64,000 bases of DNA from Mactromeris polynyma (GCA_032209605.1 JASFXZ010000003.1:29538762-29602761), one strand, 5' to 3'; shown: positions 31,441 to 46,400, counted from the first letter of the stretch. The notes: generated by a model from the letters alone, not told the origin. Numbers and translations are program-made.

Positions 31441-34400
31441 CTGTCAAGCATCTAAACAAAAAAGATAAATACATTAAATGTGCTGCTGTGGTATTTTTCT
31501 GTTAGTGACGTCATTTCAAGAAAACGTCATATGTGATGTCACTATGTGCAAGCAGGAACCACTATTTACTCCATCTGGTCACTTTGTTTTCAAATTGCCA
31601 TATGGGGCATATATTGCTTCCTGTCAGTACATGGTGACGTCATATGTGACGTTTTCTGGAAATGATGTCACTAATGCATGTAGAAGAGGTTGGAAATCGT
31701 ACAGCGGCGCTCATTTACTATCAATCTATTGACAATAAAAGGCCTAAAAATATGTTTGTTTCAGGTTTCATGCCCCCGAAAATAGGGTAGGTAGGTCGGA
31801 AAATATTTTTTTGTTTTAGATTATTTTTATTTTCACACGAAGCAAATTAACATAGATTTAAATGAATATATGTTAAATCCCCTTTCCCTTTTAACATAAA
31901 AATTGTCCAATCAAGGTTAAAATAATGCTCTATAGCTGGAATACTCGTAAAGCGTCTAATAACTGGACAGAAATTTGAACCTAAAGAAACATTCACACAA
32001 AGAATTTTTACCAAAAAGAAGAAATTTTACCAAAAAGAAAAAAAATGTTAACACGCGCAAATATGTTCTAGGGTCGGGGTCAAACAATAGGGTAGGTCGG
32101 GAAACCTGAAGTTACATTTGAGCGTTGAATGTTATAAACGCGTAGGCCATATTAGCGACATTTATGGACTTTAATTGTCAAAAAGGTTACTTCAGCGAAA
32201 GTGCAGTAATTAATCACATAAAAATGAATATTCGGAGTCTCTAAAAATAAATTGATTTCATAATGTGTTGCTGCAATATGAAATATATAGTGGTATGCAT
32301 TTAAGGTTTTATTTTAATTTATTAGATTATCTAAACATTTGGCTGTCATACTTTAAGAAGATGTCATAAATATAATCATGTTTGGCTGGGTGCGCTTATT
32401 ACCATAGTGACATACAGGCATGTCCTACTCAAAACAGACAATGTTGTACTTACTATTGTATTATGGTTACACAGACTCTTGTCGTAAGGTGTACGACATC
32501 CATATCTCAGTGGTCGATTCATATCGTCTCCTTCAGAACCCCATTGGTATACAACATTGTAGATTTCCTGACCCTGAAATAATTTATATGATAAGTATTG
32601 AATGCCTGCAAATACTGAGACTATGAAACATATATGTAAATGTTGGAAATTATTCGGTTCAACTTCGACTGAGCAGAGACATTTCACCGCTATATACCAT
32701 ACAGACATTCTCCATCCACGCTGACAGTCTGTTCTCTCTGTATATATTCCGACTTTGCCATGAATAGATCACATTCTGAGGAATACTACAACAACCATGA
32801 AATGACTTTATCTTGTGAAGTTAAGTGGTAATAAGCAACATTGCACTAACCGTGTAAGAATGCTCATTCTTCACAACAGTACAATATTTGCTAACACATA
32901 TTAAAAGAAAAAACAATAGCAATTATTGAAGCATATTCTGCCAATAAAGCTACACGTATGGCCAACCAGAAAAGAAACAAACGTACAGAATACGAGAACT
33001 GACAAGTTGACAGAAGTATGTTATAATGGACATAAATATGCACAAAGCGCACACATGTTACAACAACAGCCTATGTAATTACTTGAACTAGTTTATTATT
33101 TAAATGTATTATGTTTACATTGCTGAGTGCTTAAAATAATATCTAAATCAACTTTGTTATAATGGTAAATTACTTGGTGAATTGTCACTGCTTTTTGATA
33201 CAATAGTGTTTTTACAAACTGCAAACTTCATAAACAATGACCGTATACTTTATACTGGATTAGCGTGCTTATTATTGTTGTACAATAATTGAGCAAAATG
33301 AAACATATGTTAATGATGTCGTTGAGCGCATCAAGTAATTAACATTCGTCGTCACCCGTTTAAATAGTACATACACGGTATGTCAATAACATGGCACAAA
33401 GACGCCAACGTCCGCAAGAATGTCAGTATTAACCACAGATGTCATATACCAATGGACATGCCCTCATATGGAAACATGTCAAGTTTTACTAATCTTGGAT
33501 TCTACGCTTACTCTGTTTGCTTTGCCGAAGTTAGTGTAGCAGGTTATCGGTCCTGGGTATTCCGTCTCACAGCGGATCACGTACTTCGCCCAGCGTTCTA
33601 AATGACTGCTCCACGCCTACAATATATACATAGTGTTTGTTTTAAATTGTGGTACTCTAAATGACTGCTCCACGCCTACAATATATACATAGTGTTTGTT
33701 TTAAATTGTGGTACTCTAAATGACTGCTCCACGCCTACAATATATACACAGTGTTTGTTTTAAATTGTGGTACTCTAAATGACTGCTCCACGCCTACAAT
33801 ATATACACAGTGTTTGTTTTAAATTGTGGTACTCTAAATGACTGCTCCACGCCTACAATATATACATAGTGTTTGTTTTAAATTGTGGAACTCTAAATGA
33901 CTGCTCCACGCCTACAATATATACATAGTGTTTGTTTTAAATTGTGGAACCCTGCTATATACATGTATATATATATAGAGCAAATACTCGTAAGTATGAA
34001 TAGGTTGCCTACTATATCAATTTAATAAGCAAATTGTTAAAATGAGTCAGTTTGTGTCGTATACGTTGAAAGATAATATAGTATCTCTTATCCTTGAGAT
34101 GGGAAATATACAAGAACGTACACGTTTGACTTAACAATATAAGTTCAAAAATTTCAAAATGAACTCCTTTACGACTTAATTTTCTCCCATGGTCGGATGC
34201 CCTCGACCGATTCATTCCCGTTACTCTCAATTTATTGACGAAAGCAATGAAACAGAACATTCAGTCGTGGGTATCTGACGATGCTTTCCTCGTCGAGTAG
34301 TCATAATTTATTCATTGCACTATGAACCACACTCTACATACCAGATCCTTCACTCCCGCCTCTCGTCTTAACAGATTATGTGCCGATATCGTGAAAAATT

Positions 34401-37400
34401 GTTCCTCGCCTGTCAGTTCACCTGAAACAATGTAACAAGTTGTTAGTATAAAGTTTTACATCATGAATACGGAATTGTCTATGCATTTGATCGAGCAAAT
34501 GTTGCATACAAATTACATGGAAATCCATCTTTGGACTCTAAGGTCCATATAAGTTTAAAGATCGCTTTAAAAATCAAATCACCAATCTTCTGATCAATTT
34601 TACGACAAAAATGCTAAAACTTATATAATATTCTTGAAAATATACACATGGAAAGCACATTAGACTGAGTGACTTTGCAAACATTTTGACAAACGATGAA
34701 GTATCGCATGAATATATCTAGACTACTTAATATGGTTATGTTGAATTAATGCTTTGTGTCTAAACCTTTGGTTTTACTGAATGACATGATGCTGTCCTGT
34801 ACAATGAGCCCTTAGCAAACAGAGAAAACATTATACAATAATAAATGTAATGAAAGTATACCGACATTGTTTTGAGATGTATTTCAACAAACGTGTCATA
34901 CAAAGTAAATACAGCAAGAAAAAGTGTTATATGTCATTGGAAAAAAAACATGTCATACTGACATGGTAATATTTCCTTTCCTGAAATGGACATGATTAAT
35001 AAGCAGTGAATACCTATCCCGCGTTTATTACCACTGGGTGGACGAGATTTGTCTGCTGTTAAGCACCTATGATTAACTACTTATACAAAGTCTTCAAGCT
35101 GCATAACATTTTTCATAGTAAGTAAAATATGCTGTAAATGATTGTAAGTAATATATCAATTTGTCAGTTAGTGCACAAACAACTTGTACATATCGTCTGC
35201 CAGAAACAGCAAAGCAGACGACAATGGTATTATTATCAAACGTCAGTATACGTTACTGAAGTTACGGCGTCTTCTTGTGATGATAAAATGAAACATTATA
35301 CCGGTACAGAACTTGCAGACTGTCACTTATAGTGACTTTTGACACCTGTGTGGTGCCATATATATTTGCATCAATATATTCCCACCAGACAGTAATTTTA
35401 AACACTAAATCATTAAGATATCACAATGCGCAGACGAGACACTGCACTTTTCGATGAATGTATCTTGATAAATACGACATTGTCTAAAAGCAGACGACAC
35501 TAATAGATAGCTTTGACATAGCACACTCATATTGCATACAATACATAATAATTATATCATTATAAAAGATCTAACATAATAACAACAGTCCTTCTTCTAA
35601 TAAGAACACATATACAACTACATTATAGATATATAAATTACAGAGATACCTTCAACGATTCTAGCTAAATATATTTATTGATCATCATTAGCTTAATAAA
35701 ATGTGTCTATGCATTAATTTTGTTATACTACCTGTTTGACTGCCTTACGACACAGTCACACACTGTCAGTAATGTCCCAAATTAGTATACAAAAGTCATA
35801 CAGATACACACATGGTAAAAGCGAAACTAGTCTATATGCATACACATAAAGAATAAGGTATACAAGATTCCTAATCACTCCTGACTTCGATATAAAGTTA
35901 CTAAGTCTACAGCTAATAAATATCTCATCTCACATATATAGGCAAAGGACTGACATCAGTGAAACAACATCAACTTCAACAGATAATGTTAACACCAGGA
36001 CAAATATATCATGATCGTACAACAAGCGCTGATATGGGATTTACAACATCTTCTGTAAGTGACGCCATTTCAAGAAAACGCATCATGTGATATCACTATT
36101 TGCAAGCATGAAGCAATATTTACTCCATATAGTCAATTCGTGTTCATATTGCCATATGGGGCAATTGTTGCTTACTGTAAGTACATGGTGACGTCATATG
36201 CGACGTTTTCTGGAAATGGCGTCACTTGAAAGAAGAGGATGGAAATCGTACATTGGTGCTCTATTCATATTTGCCGTTTCTTATAGTATACTATATATAA
36301 GCCCATGAAACTGAACGCAAATCGACCCCTATGCGAATTCTTCGCTTTTTATTTTGTGAAAAAAAATCGAAAGGCGGTAGTGTGGACATATTTGTTGAAG
36401 TTTATTTAGTTACTCTTTTGCCAATGAGGTTAAGTGCTGTTTTAAAGAATCTCAAATCATCTAAACAAGCGAATGCAGTTATGCTTTGTTTGGACTCTAC
36501 TGCCTTGCTACTAGGAACTTGAGTATTGATGCCAGTATAAGCAATCTCTTCGTTAAAATTCCTTTCTAACAATGCCGTTTATTTTCTAAATTCAACAGAA
36601 GAAAAAACCCTTATGTCAAGTTAAATCGTCTTAAAGTACTAATATAATACTCTTGTATATAGAAACTATTTAATCGTAACAATTCTTGGTTATACATAAC
36701 AACATACACAACATCTCTTTGGGTATGAACATTAGACATTATATAATTAATTCCTGTTAATAGTCTAGCAGTTACATTTTCCCATTTATTTAAAGTCCAA
36801 TTCACAGCATATAACCAGCTATTCCGACTACAGACTATACAATGCACCTCGGTTTTGAAGCAGTGCTAGAGCCTCGTATTCTCTCCTCTGTTCTTCCAAC
36901 CGCCGACGAATTCTCATTTCTTGTAGATACATAGACCGTTCAAATGTGTCTGTGCAGTAATGAAAGCAGCAAAATGAATATAACAGTAAACGAAATCCTG
37001 CTTAACTAGCGGCAGAGTGAAAGTGTTTTTGTTTGCAGTAGTGTAACAATGAGAAGAAGCGAATCAATCATTGGCAGATCGAAGGGTTGGTTTGTTTAGG
37101 ATACCAACACCATTTATAAATGAGGGCTGCTGTTGGATTTACTACATCTTCTGTACGTAACGTCGTTTCAAGAAAACGCAACATGCATGTGATGTCAGTA
37201 TTTGCAAGCAGGCAACAATATCTACTCCATATGGTCACTTCATTTTCATATTGCCATATGGGGTAAATATTGCTTAGTGTCAGTACATGGTGACGTCACA
37301 CGTGACGTTTTCTGGAAATGACGTCACTTAAAGAAGAGGTTGAAAATCGTACATCGGTGCGCAAATGTGTTTTACAGAAATAGCACGAAACTTTGTAGTT

Positions 37401-40400
37401 AAATGCGCATAGAGAAGATTTATTATAATGAAGCACCCGATAGGGAAAACCGTAAAAATTGAAATACTGTACAGCAGACATGACTTGTTAAACCAGAAAT
37501 TAAATTCGTTGAACTTAATGCATTTAGCTGACGACGTTATAAAATAATCTTTTGTCGGTTATCTGTTGTCTGACATAGTATATGACACGCATTGTACATT
37601 TTGTATTTGCGTGTTGATTGCACACATACTTAATATGTTTGAACTGATAATGAAATATAACGGGTTATAGGTTTAATGCGATAGGAGATGTAATTTGAAC
37701 TGAGGAAGATAATACAAATATGTATAGTGTAATAAAATGCATCCAAGTACTTGCATGCGGAGGTTTAAATTAACAAAGAAAAGCATGCCAATAAAACTGT
37801 GGTGAAATTTAAAAGCACGATGCAATTTATGGAAACTGAACCAATGTAGTTAACTGTGCAAGCGTGCTATAAATGAAAATAGATTTCTGAGCACCTTCGT
37901 TCTGGGTTAGTGCTAATGCCTCGTATCTATCCCGTTCTAACCGCAGCCGTCTCTGTCGCCGTCTCTCCAATTCCCCGTTGTACCTGGAAACAGCATCGTC
38001 CCGGCGAAGTTCTGCAAGAGCATCATTATGACGTTCTCGTCTGCGCAGCTCTTGTTCGTAGCGTTCCCTTCGAGTTCTGCGTTCTCTTAGTAGCTGTTCA
38101 TATTGGCGAAGATAGCGTTGATATTCCAAGCGTCTAAGATAAAGAGCGTCCATATTTGAAGCTTGTCGCTTCTCTGAAGATCAGGAGTCAAACAAACACA
38201 CATTTTAGTCAAAACAACATAAAGGTTACCGAATAACTCACACAATTTAGTCAAAATAAAATGACTGTTACGAAATAAATACCACACACAGTTTGGTCAA
38301 AACAAAATCCGTGATACTCAAAGGACATATTCACAGTTTGGTCAAATCAAAATTATTGTTATCAACTGAACATACACGTTTTTAGTCAAAACGAAATGAA
38401 TGGTATCAAAGTTACACACATATTGTGGTCAAAACAAATAAATGTTACCAAAGGAACACATGCAGGTTAGTCAAAACGAAATAAATGTTACCAAAGGAAC
38501 ACACATTGTGTTAACATCAACAATAACCTAGTACATCGGAAAAACATTGAAACTGAGTTAAGATCACTGCAAACAAAGTGTGTTCACTTTAACATCGAAA
38601 TGATAATATCTTCATATGACGTTAGGTGTTGTAATATGCACACACATTGAGTAAACATATAGGCAGACGGAAGCTATAGAGAACTTACTTCTGCTGTGCT
38701 CCCCATGAGTTGTTGTGTTGGTAACGGTTATATTGTTTGCTATAAGTTCTAACTGATGAATAATTTTCTCCTGTTTTTGGTCCAGGTCCTTCTCCTCTTT
38801 TCTCTCGTACTTCTCAATTTTCCGTATTACACGTTTTTCTTTTTTCCCTGTAACAAAAAAGACCCACTAGCAATTGCCAACAACAAGAACGTATGTTGTC
38901 TATCGTAAATATCAACGACTAGGGAGAAGAGTTTTTTTTAGAAAAGCGAGTTAGAGAGATGCTCAAGTTTTAGTTGTACTCACTGCTTCCAATTCTGTAT
39001 AGAATAAATCTAAGCCTGAAAAGATCTGCTTAAGAATTTGGATGTTATTTTTATGTTATTTTGTAAAATCATTTTAAAACGTCTTTACTCATAGACGTAT
39101 TGTCCAGACATTCCCCGTAGGGATAACGTGTGTCAATAGAGCAGAATACAGATAAAACCTGGCCCCATGGTTCGCAAAGGATGAACTGATCTTGATCAAC
39201 ATAATTCAAAAATTTTTTTTACCTTTTACATGAAGCATTTGAACACTTTGTCCAATACTTCTCATAAACATACACACAAAGATCGTGAAAACATACTTTA
39301 CTTCACCATGATGTTGGAAATTAATTTATTATACTTATGACTGAAACTGATCCAGATCAAATCTGGATCAATTTTCCAAAATCCGTCATAACTTATTTAA
39401 TCTTCATAAGCCTGAACTTTGAAGTTAATGTCTCAAAAGTTTTGCAGAATGTTCATATCTGTCACAGTATGTAAACATATTTAGCTTTGAATAACAGTTT
39501 TTACAAAGTTTGAAAGATCCTATATTTGATCTTGATCCTGAAAACTGATTCTTTGTAAACACAGGGCCTGGCGTCATGATTTAACCCTATTCAGAGTCAG
39601 GTACGTTACAACAACAGAAACAGAAAATACATATTATTACAACAATACGAGTGATAGACATACCAGGGAATGGGATCACTCTGTTGTTCGGGGTATATAC
39701 TACAACTGTTTCATTATCTGTCCTGATGGCGTAGCTGTCAGGGTTACGTCTATGTTCCTGGTAGTCAGGGTTATCTTCTGATATTTGAACTCTGTAAAAT
39801 TTGTAACACGTATAAGACCAATATCTTTTAAATGTCACAACAATCTACTTCCAACAAAACACAACTAGAATATCAGCCAACTTTCGGTCATAGAACTAGT
39901 AATTGCACACGATAAGCTATCAAACGATCTCGTTCAAACCATATATAGCCTTGTTGTGGAATACATTTCATGCAGACATATATTTTTATATCGGCAACAT
40001 TTTAGCTAACATTGCTTCTTTTCACTGATTCATTCGTTCGTTCTTTTGTTCTTTTTTTGTGTTAGTTCGCATATATTTTTTATGCGTCCTAAATGTAGTT
40101 AAGTCAAGGAGACAAAAACAACAACACTTTTCTCCGTATTCCATATGTAACCAAACCAACTCTTCACTTATATACATTTAGTGAAATATATTGCAACATT
40201 TTGTTTGTTTGGTAATTTATATGTTTTAATAATATGTTCATTTGTACATTGATCGAAAGTATTTATTTATAGCTATGTTTATATTTGCATGTGTGTATGC
40301 TCATGGGCGATATCAATTGCCTTTGCAATGAATATTTTTTTTGTATTCCCAGATAATACAAAATGTTATTTCTTAAGCTTGTACACTTTGCTGTATAAAC

Positions 40401-43400
40401 GGTTTAAACCAGTTAATTTTTGCTGTATATATGTTATCAATATGTTATGTATTTTACTGGCTTTAATAAAAGCTCATTTACAACATATCTTCTGTCTTTG
40501 TTATAATTTTGTATTACAAGCTACACACACTTTTAAGACTCCCTCCGAACCATTTGATGGCCATAAATATATCTACATGTATATCTATATAATAATACTT
40601 ACCCTACTGAATTACTACTTGCGATTCTTCTGTCCGTCTTGCGTCTCTTCTTCTCCTCCCTATTTTGCTTGCGCGCTCGTCTTTTCTCTTCTCTGGATTT
40701 CTTGATATCTTGTGGTGACGATGTTCTACCAGACGGACCGCTGGGAGCTTTGCTCACTTCATGTCTGGAACCTATTATCAAAAGGACGGACTTATTTGAA
40801 AAAGTATTAAGCTAAAAGCTAATCGAATGAAAAATAAAAAGCTAAATCATATGCTCGTGGTTTAAACAAATTCTAATTTGAGCGCAGCTATGGAATTTAC
40901 AACCTCTATACTGTAAGTGACGTCATTTCAATAAAACACAACATGTGATGTCATTATTTGCAAGCAGGAAACCACATTTACTCCATATGGTCACTTCGTT
41001 TTCATATTGCCATATGCTGCACATATTGCTTACTGTCAGTACATGGTGACGCCACACGTGATGTTTTCTGAAAATGACGTCACTTAAAGAAGAGGTTGGA
41101 AATCGTACAGCGGTGCTCATTTAGTCCATGCGTATAATAACACAGGATAATAACAGCAGGTCCTTGGCATTTTTGTGCTTACATAAATTCAATGTCGCTA
41201 CGTTGAATGGTTTTATTAATTTTCTACCAAAGCAAGAACAAATACACATATATAAGAAGATATCAGTAAAGCTTGAACTTTAAATTTATTGACATACTCT
41301 CTTTTTTTAAATTGAATCGTTATCCATATACCTGATATTGATTCGATCTGGACACTTTGACTTCCCGTTGGCAACGTTCGTGCTCCAGTCTGGTGGAAAC
41401 GTGCTGTAAATATAGCAACTGTGGTAATTAACATGTATTTGCATATTTTAAACTAAATGAGTCTCCGTTCAGTGAATACCCCATAAAGACATGTTCACGC
41501 GACTATTCCCGATGGTCGTTATTGAAATGTAGACGACAATTTCCCCTACATTATATTTACTCTGTGTTATCTTATTCATTTCGGAGCGTTATGCATCCCG
41601 GACAAATACGCATTGTTTGTGCATTTCCACAAATAAAAAATCAAGAAGTGTTTATGGCGACCTATAATATATCTCCGCATTACAGTGTCATTGTGTACAT
41701 ATTTAAGTGACAACTCTAAATCATAGATGTAACCATTTACATATACCGGAGAATGAGGAAAGATTTTAAGAAATGTACAAGGCTAGAATGATGATACAGA
41801 CATGAATATTTACCTGAACAGAGATTGTCTACACATGATGTACCCGGTGGACAGGCTGCACATCGCTTGTCTGGAATAAACACCTCGGAGCCCAAAATAT
41901 CCACCCTGTAATATATGCCAGTATCTACTATAACAGACCAGAACGGACATTTTATTCAGACTTGTACAACGTACATCGTCTACAACACATACCTGTTTAT
42001 ATACATTGTGTCAACGTGTAAGTAAGTGGTATTGTACAGTAATAAAAATACATATGAATAAGTCGTATATCACACATATGAGTTTGAAATAAACCGTCGG
42101 AGGTTGAACTAAGCATTTATCTTTCAACAGTTAATAAAGCATTTCTTACAACTAGTGCTTCTTTAACATATAAGGCAAGTTTAATCATTCCAGTTTCTAT
42201 CATCAGCAAAATCAGTTTTTATTGTATGGATAACTCGGTGCTGTTCTGTTGTAGACACAGCCATATTGAGATAAACGTCCGAATGTATACCTCGCATAAA
42301 TTCAAACTGTTGTAGCATTTTAGTGAATAAACAAGAACTGTTCAGATTGTTTTGGCTTCATTAATATATTTTGTAACTACACAAGATGCGTTTGTATGCA
42401 ATCTTGCATTAAGCTTTAAGAAACGAAAGGGAATAACTTAATCATTTAATCTAGTGTCTGGCGTCTGGCACCGCATAAGCACAGTTTTTTATATCAAGTT
42501 CCAAGTTTTAACCACTGCACTACCCTCGCCGCGATGTCTGCACAGCGCATTTTGAGCCAGTATCCAAGTTGAATTTGAAGTAGAAGTTGAAGTCGAAGTA
42601 GAAGTAGTGACTCTGCATAACGTAATAGAAGCTACGTTTTTAGGCATCGAGGTTAGGTTTATTAATATTGTTAATTGAATCCAGCCATTTCGAGTCATAA
42701 AAAACGTTACTTTGCAAGCTCAATCTATTATAAAGGCTACAGTGAAGAGTATGTGACATTCTATTTTTCCGTCTAAAATAAACCTTAATCATTTTCACTC
42801 TGATAACAACTATTCAGTATGCAAAGTCATTATCACTGCATGATCATTTTGATGACAGTGTAATATTGTAATAATCAACATCTGCATTCAAGATATGTAA
42901 TCAGTAAGTGTTGTATACAAATAATTGTTATAATAAACTAGGTATAACAATGAATATGACATTTATTTCCTAAGTCTGACGCCTAAGTACTCTATGTTTT
43001 TATATTACGCTTTAGGTGAGTGAGAAAAAAATGTGCATACTGTAAACTTGATATAGATTGAATGCATTATAGCTAAAGTGTTTGAAAAGTAATGTGATAA
43101 GTAGATCTGATAATATAGTAATTATGTAAAAAAAATCTTGAATTAAATTGTCTGTGTATAATACAATCATTATGACATCAGATATGTTTCCGAGAGGTGT
43201 TAACTTATCGGATATGATGTCAGTGAAACTTGAGGAATTCATTCATATATACATGTAATGTACACCAAATATATAGTTATGTAATCCTACATAGACATCA
43301 CTAGCCTGTTCCATTCAAGGGCGCGAAATGTCAAACTGTGACAAACTTATATAGGTGTTCATACATTAAAATACTCAATGGAAGTATGTTTTAACATGCA

Positions 43401-46400
43401 GTTTAATTGATGATTTTAGGTGTTTCTCTCAATGTTAACTCGTGTACGAGTCAAATTCCTACGAGATGAGAGGCACCAGAGATAATATGTATAATATATA
43501 ACATATGTCAAACAATGTCTGAAATATGTTATAAATTCTTTCATTGTGTCTCTTGTTGACGTATTATGAACTTTTGTTACAGGATGTAAAAGCGAGCAGA
43601 AACATGCACAGTTGGTAATTTCTACAGTTTTAATGTAACAAACAATACAATTGCTATAGTGTGATTATTTGCTGACAACATGCAAGTATGCAAATATACG
43701 TGTGTAGGAGTAAATGGAACAGTAATCAAAGTGCATAAATTCTGGTAAAAACTGAGAAAATAAGTTTAGAAACTGAATTCAAAGATTTTAACAGGTGATA
43801 AGCTTAACTATAAACGTTTATGTTCGTTTTATTATTTATGAATTTATCACGCGCATTTATTAGTTGGCGTGTCCTACGTATCATGCAAAATAATGAAAAC
43901 TCGCCTGCGATATTTGGACAATGTCAGTGAATTGTCTTAGATATCATATATTCTGCAATTCGATGCATTGGTATGCTCTCAATATAGGGTAATATGTATA
44001 AATATGCAATCTCTGTAAGCACCAGACACGTAGAAACGGCACATCTTAAAAAAATTAAATATACTATAAAATAATCCTTTCGGGTGAAATGTTGATATTT
44101 GATACCAAAAAAAAACATTATGTCTGTTTTGGGTTGCCATGGTTACACGATTTTGCTTTTTGCAGCATTTTCAGCCTTTGTTCCCTTTGAAAAAAAAATC
44201 ACAAATTATATGAGACTTACTTGTTCTATATTTATGCTGAAATTAAGCAGAAGACATACTGAACAATACTTCTTGACACATTTTCTTGTTTTATCAAATT
44301 ATGTTTTATTTGCTGGTCTCAGAGAAATCAGTTTATTAACATGACACGGTTCCGTGAGAGTGAATAAAATCGCAAAAGTAAAGTAATTACTTGTTATATT
44401 TAAAGTTAAATATAAAAATATTTTGTCGGGATTTCGGAAAATCACATGACTCCATTAACAATAAATGACGTGAAAAAAAATGGTTGGGGCAATTTGAAGG
44501 CTAAGCCTTGTTGTGCAACATAAAACATGCCGAGATGTCACGATTGCTGGTCACTCCACATCCAAAATGGATTTTCGGTAAATGCACCAATCCGTGTTAT
44601 GGTTACAAACGTTGTTCGGTTGAAGAGAAATTGCCTTGATTGGTTTACACAACACTGATATGCAAAAAGCAAAACCATTTATGTACGACTGTCCCGAAAA
44701 AAAATCACGATAAAATAATTCGTGAAAAAAACCGACCATGATAAATTATCAATTCTATTTTAAGTAAACGAAGTCCAACAACTAAGTCATATTCAGGAGA
44801 ACCAGAAGCGCAGACTGTGATCATATCTGTGGCTAAATATACACAATTGTCCGGTAGTCTGCATATATTAGCAATTCATCAGTCTGCTGCAGTCTGTCTA
44901 CGTTTTAATATGCGCACATTTTGAGTAATGTATATGGAAGTAAATGGGCCATACTTAAAGTAATACTATGCTCATTTTTTGTTCATTTGTTTACCTAACC
45001 AAACATGAAATATATAATTCCTATAGTTAAAACATCAATAAATATGCATTACCAAATAATGAACACATAATGTATTGATCCGTATTTGTTGAAGACAGAA
45101 TAAAACTAAAAAAAAACAACCTTTCAGTTGTTTTAACAATCACGCTATTTTACTGGTTTTGTCTGTTAGTAATATGATTAAAAAGATTTTTTCAATCGGT
45201 TATACATTGCAATGGTTCTTATTACAGATGTTTTAGCCCATGTAAAACAATACTGGATAAAGCCAATTCAAACATTTTATGTTCAGATGAGCCAGATACA
45301 TCTTTAAGATTAATTACTGACAAAAGTATCACTATGATGAGGGTAATTATGGAATGCAATATCATGATACACGCCCTATGTGCTTTTGTCTAATTAATAC
45401 AAAATTACTTTATATTTAAATATCATTGGTTTGAATGAAAAATTATGTCATTGTCAGTTAAGTGATACATTTGTAATTTTGGGTTATAGCAATGTATGTT
45501 CTGTACAGAGTTATGGAGGTAGTTGCAAATCAAACGTCCAGAGTCGGGGCTCAAGAAATCCACTAGCCCGACGTCTCGGAATAGTCTAATGCTGAATCGG
45601 GCTACCAACAGTTGAGTTGAAGTTAGTCCCGGACAAGTCTGTTTAAATAGCTAATCAGCAATTGCTTAGTTGTAAGTCAAACCTTAGAATCCCACAAACA
45701 TGTGATTATTAATTTTAGATTGTGGAGCTATCATTGTGTATGTTTATTGTTACTAAATTGACCGATAGTCTTGGACAACTAGCTTTCTTTGTCGGACAAA
45801 TCAATTTTACATTTCCACTAGTCCAGAACAAATATCTTTGAAAAAAAACCTCTAGAGCCCAGAGACGGTGTATTATTGATAAAAATATATAAAATCTAAC
45901 CATCTAAGATGTCCCTCTTGTGGACCGCTATGTGCATGTTTGGCGCTTACACAGAATGCAAATCAATACACGGGCTTCTAAATATGTACAAGACTGACCT
46001 GTTATTACCGAATTAACAACTGCACCCGGCGATATGCACATCATAACCAGCAAAGTAATAACCTTCAAATATTAGAACGGTAAAATATTCATCATTAATT
46101 TATTCCTATAATACTCACCAGGGTGTGTAGAAACAAACAAGGAGTTTTGAATGGCGTTGTACAGCATGAGGAGCCCGCAGCTCCAGGTTTGGACACTTCA
46201 CAATGGCACATCCCAGCTCCTGTACATCGGCGGCTATCAACTACAATCACAACAATTGTCAAAATAAAGAAAAACATTCGAGTTCAGTCATTATTGTAAT
46301 GTTTACTTAAACCATCATATCATGTTTGTGCTAAGATCAACATCAGTAGTATTTATGATTTACTTTGTGTTTGAATACATGGTACGCTAATACGTTTGAA

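Larger units (their letters stand above)
42000..46118. other. Intron between hinge exon and CAP exon (- strand gene)
   Basis: AT-rich sequence with a GAAGTA-type simple repeat at 42575-42612, one copy of a dispersed repeat at 44489-44685 and another at 45252-45315. Open frames here have no splice support. No exon was recognised. Confidence 0.55.

Noticed and set aside
31478..31732. 84-codon + strand frame at 31478-31732 and similar frames at 15843, 37296 and 40923
   Set aside because: All lie in copies of the foldback repeat; the shared peptide similarity comes from the repeat DNA.
33512..33597. Acceptor at 33597 (CATTTAG) for the second-CAP exon
   Set aside because: Needs phase 1, while the preceding CAP exon (34342-34421) ends in phase 0; the acceptor at 33616 gives the expected KDL-AWSSHL join.
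42515..42545. A-box-like TAGTGCAGTGGTTA on the - strand suggesting a tRNA gene
   Set aside because: No B box at the right distance and no cloverleaf.
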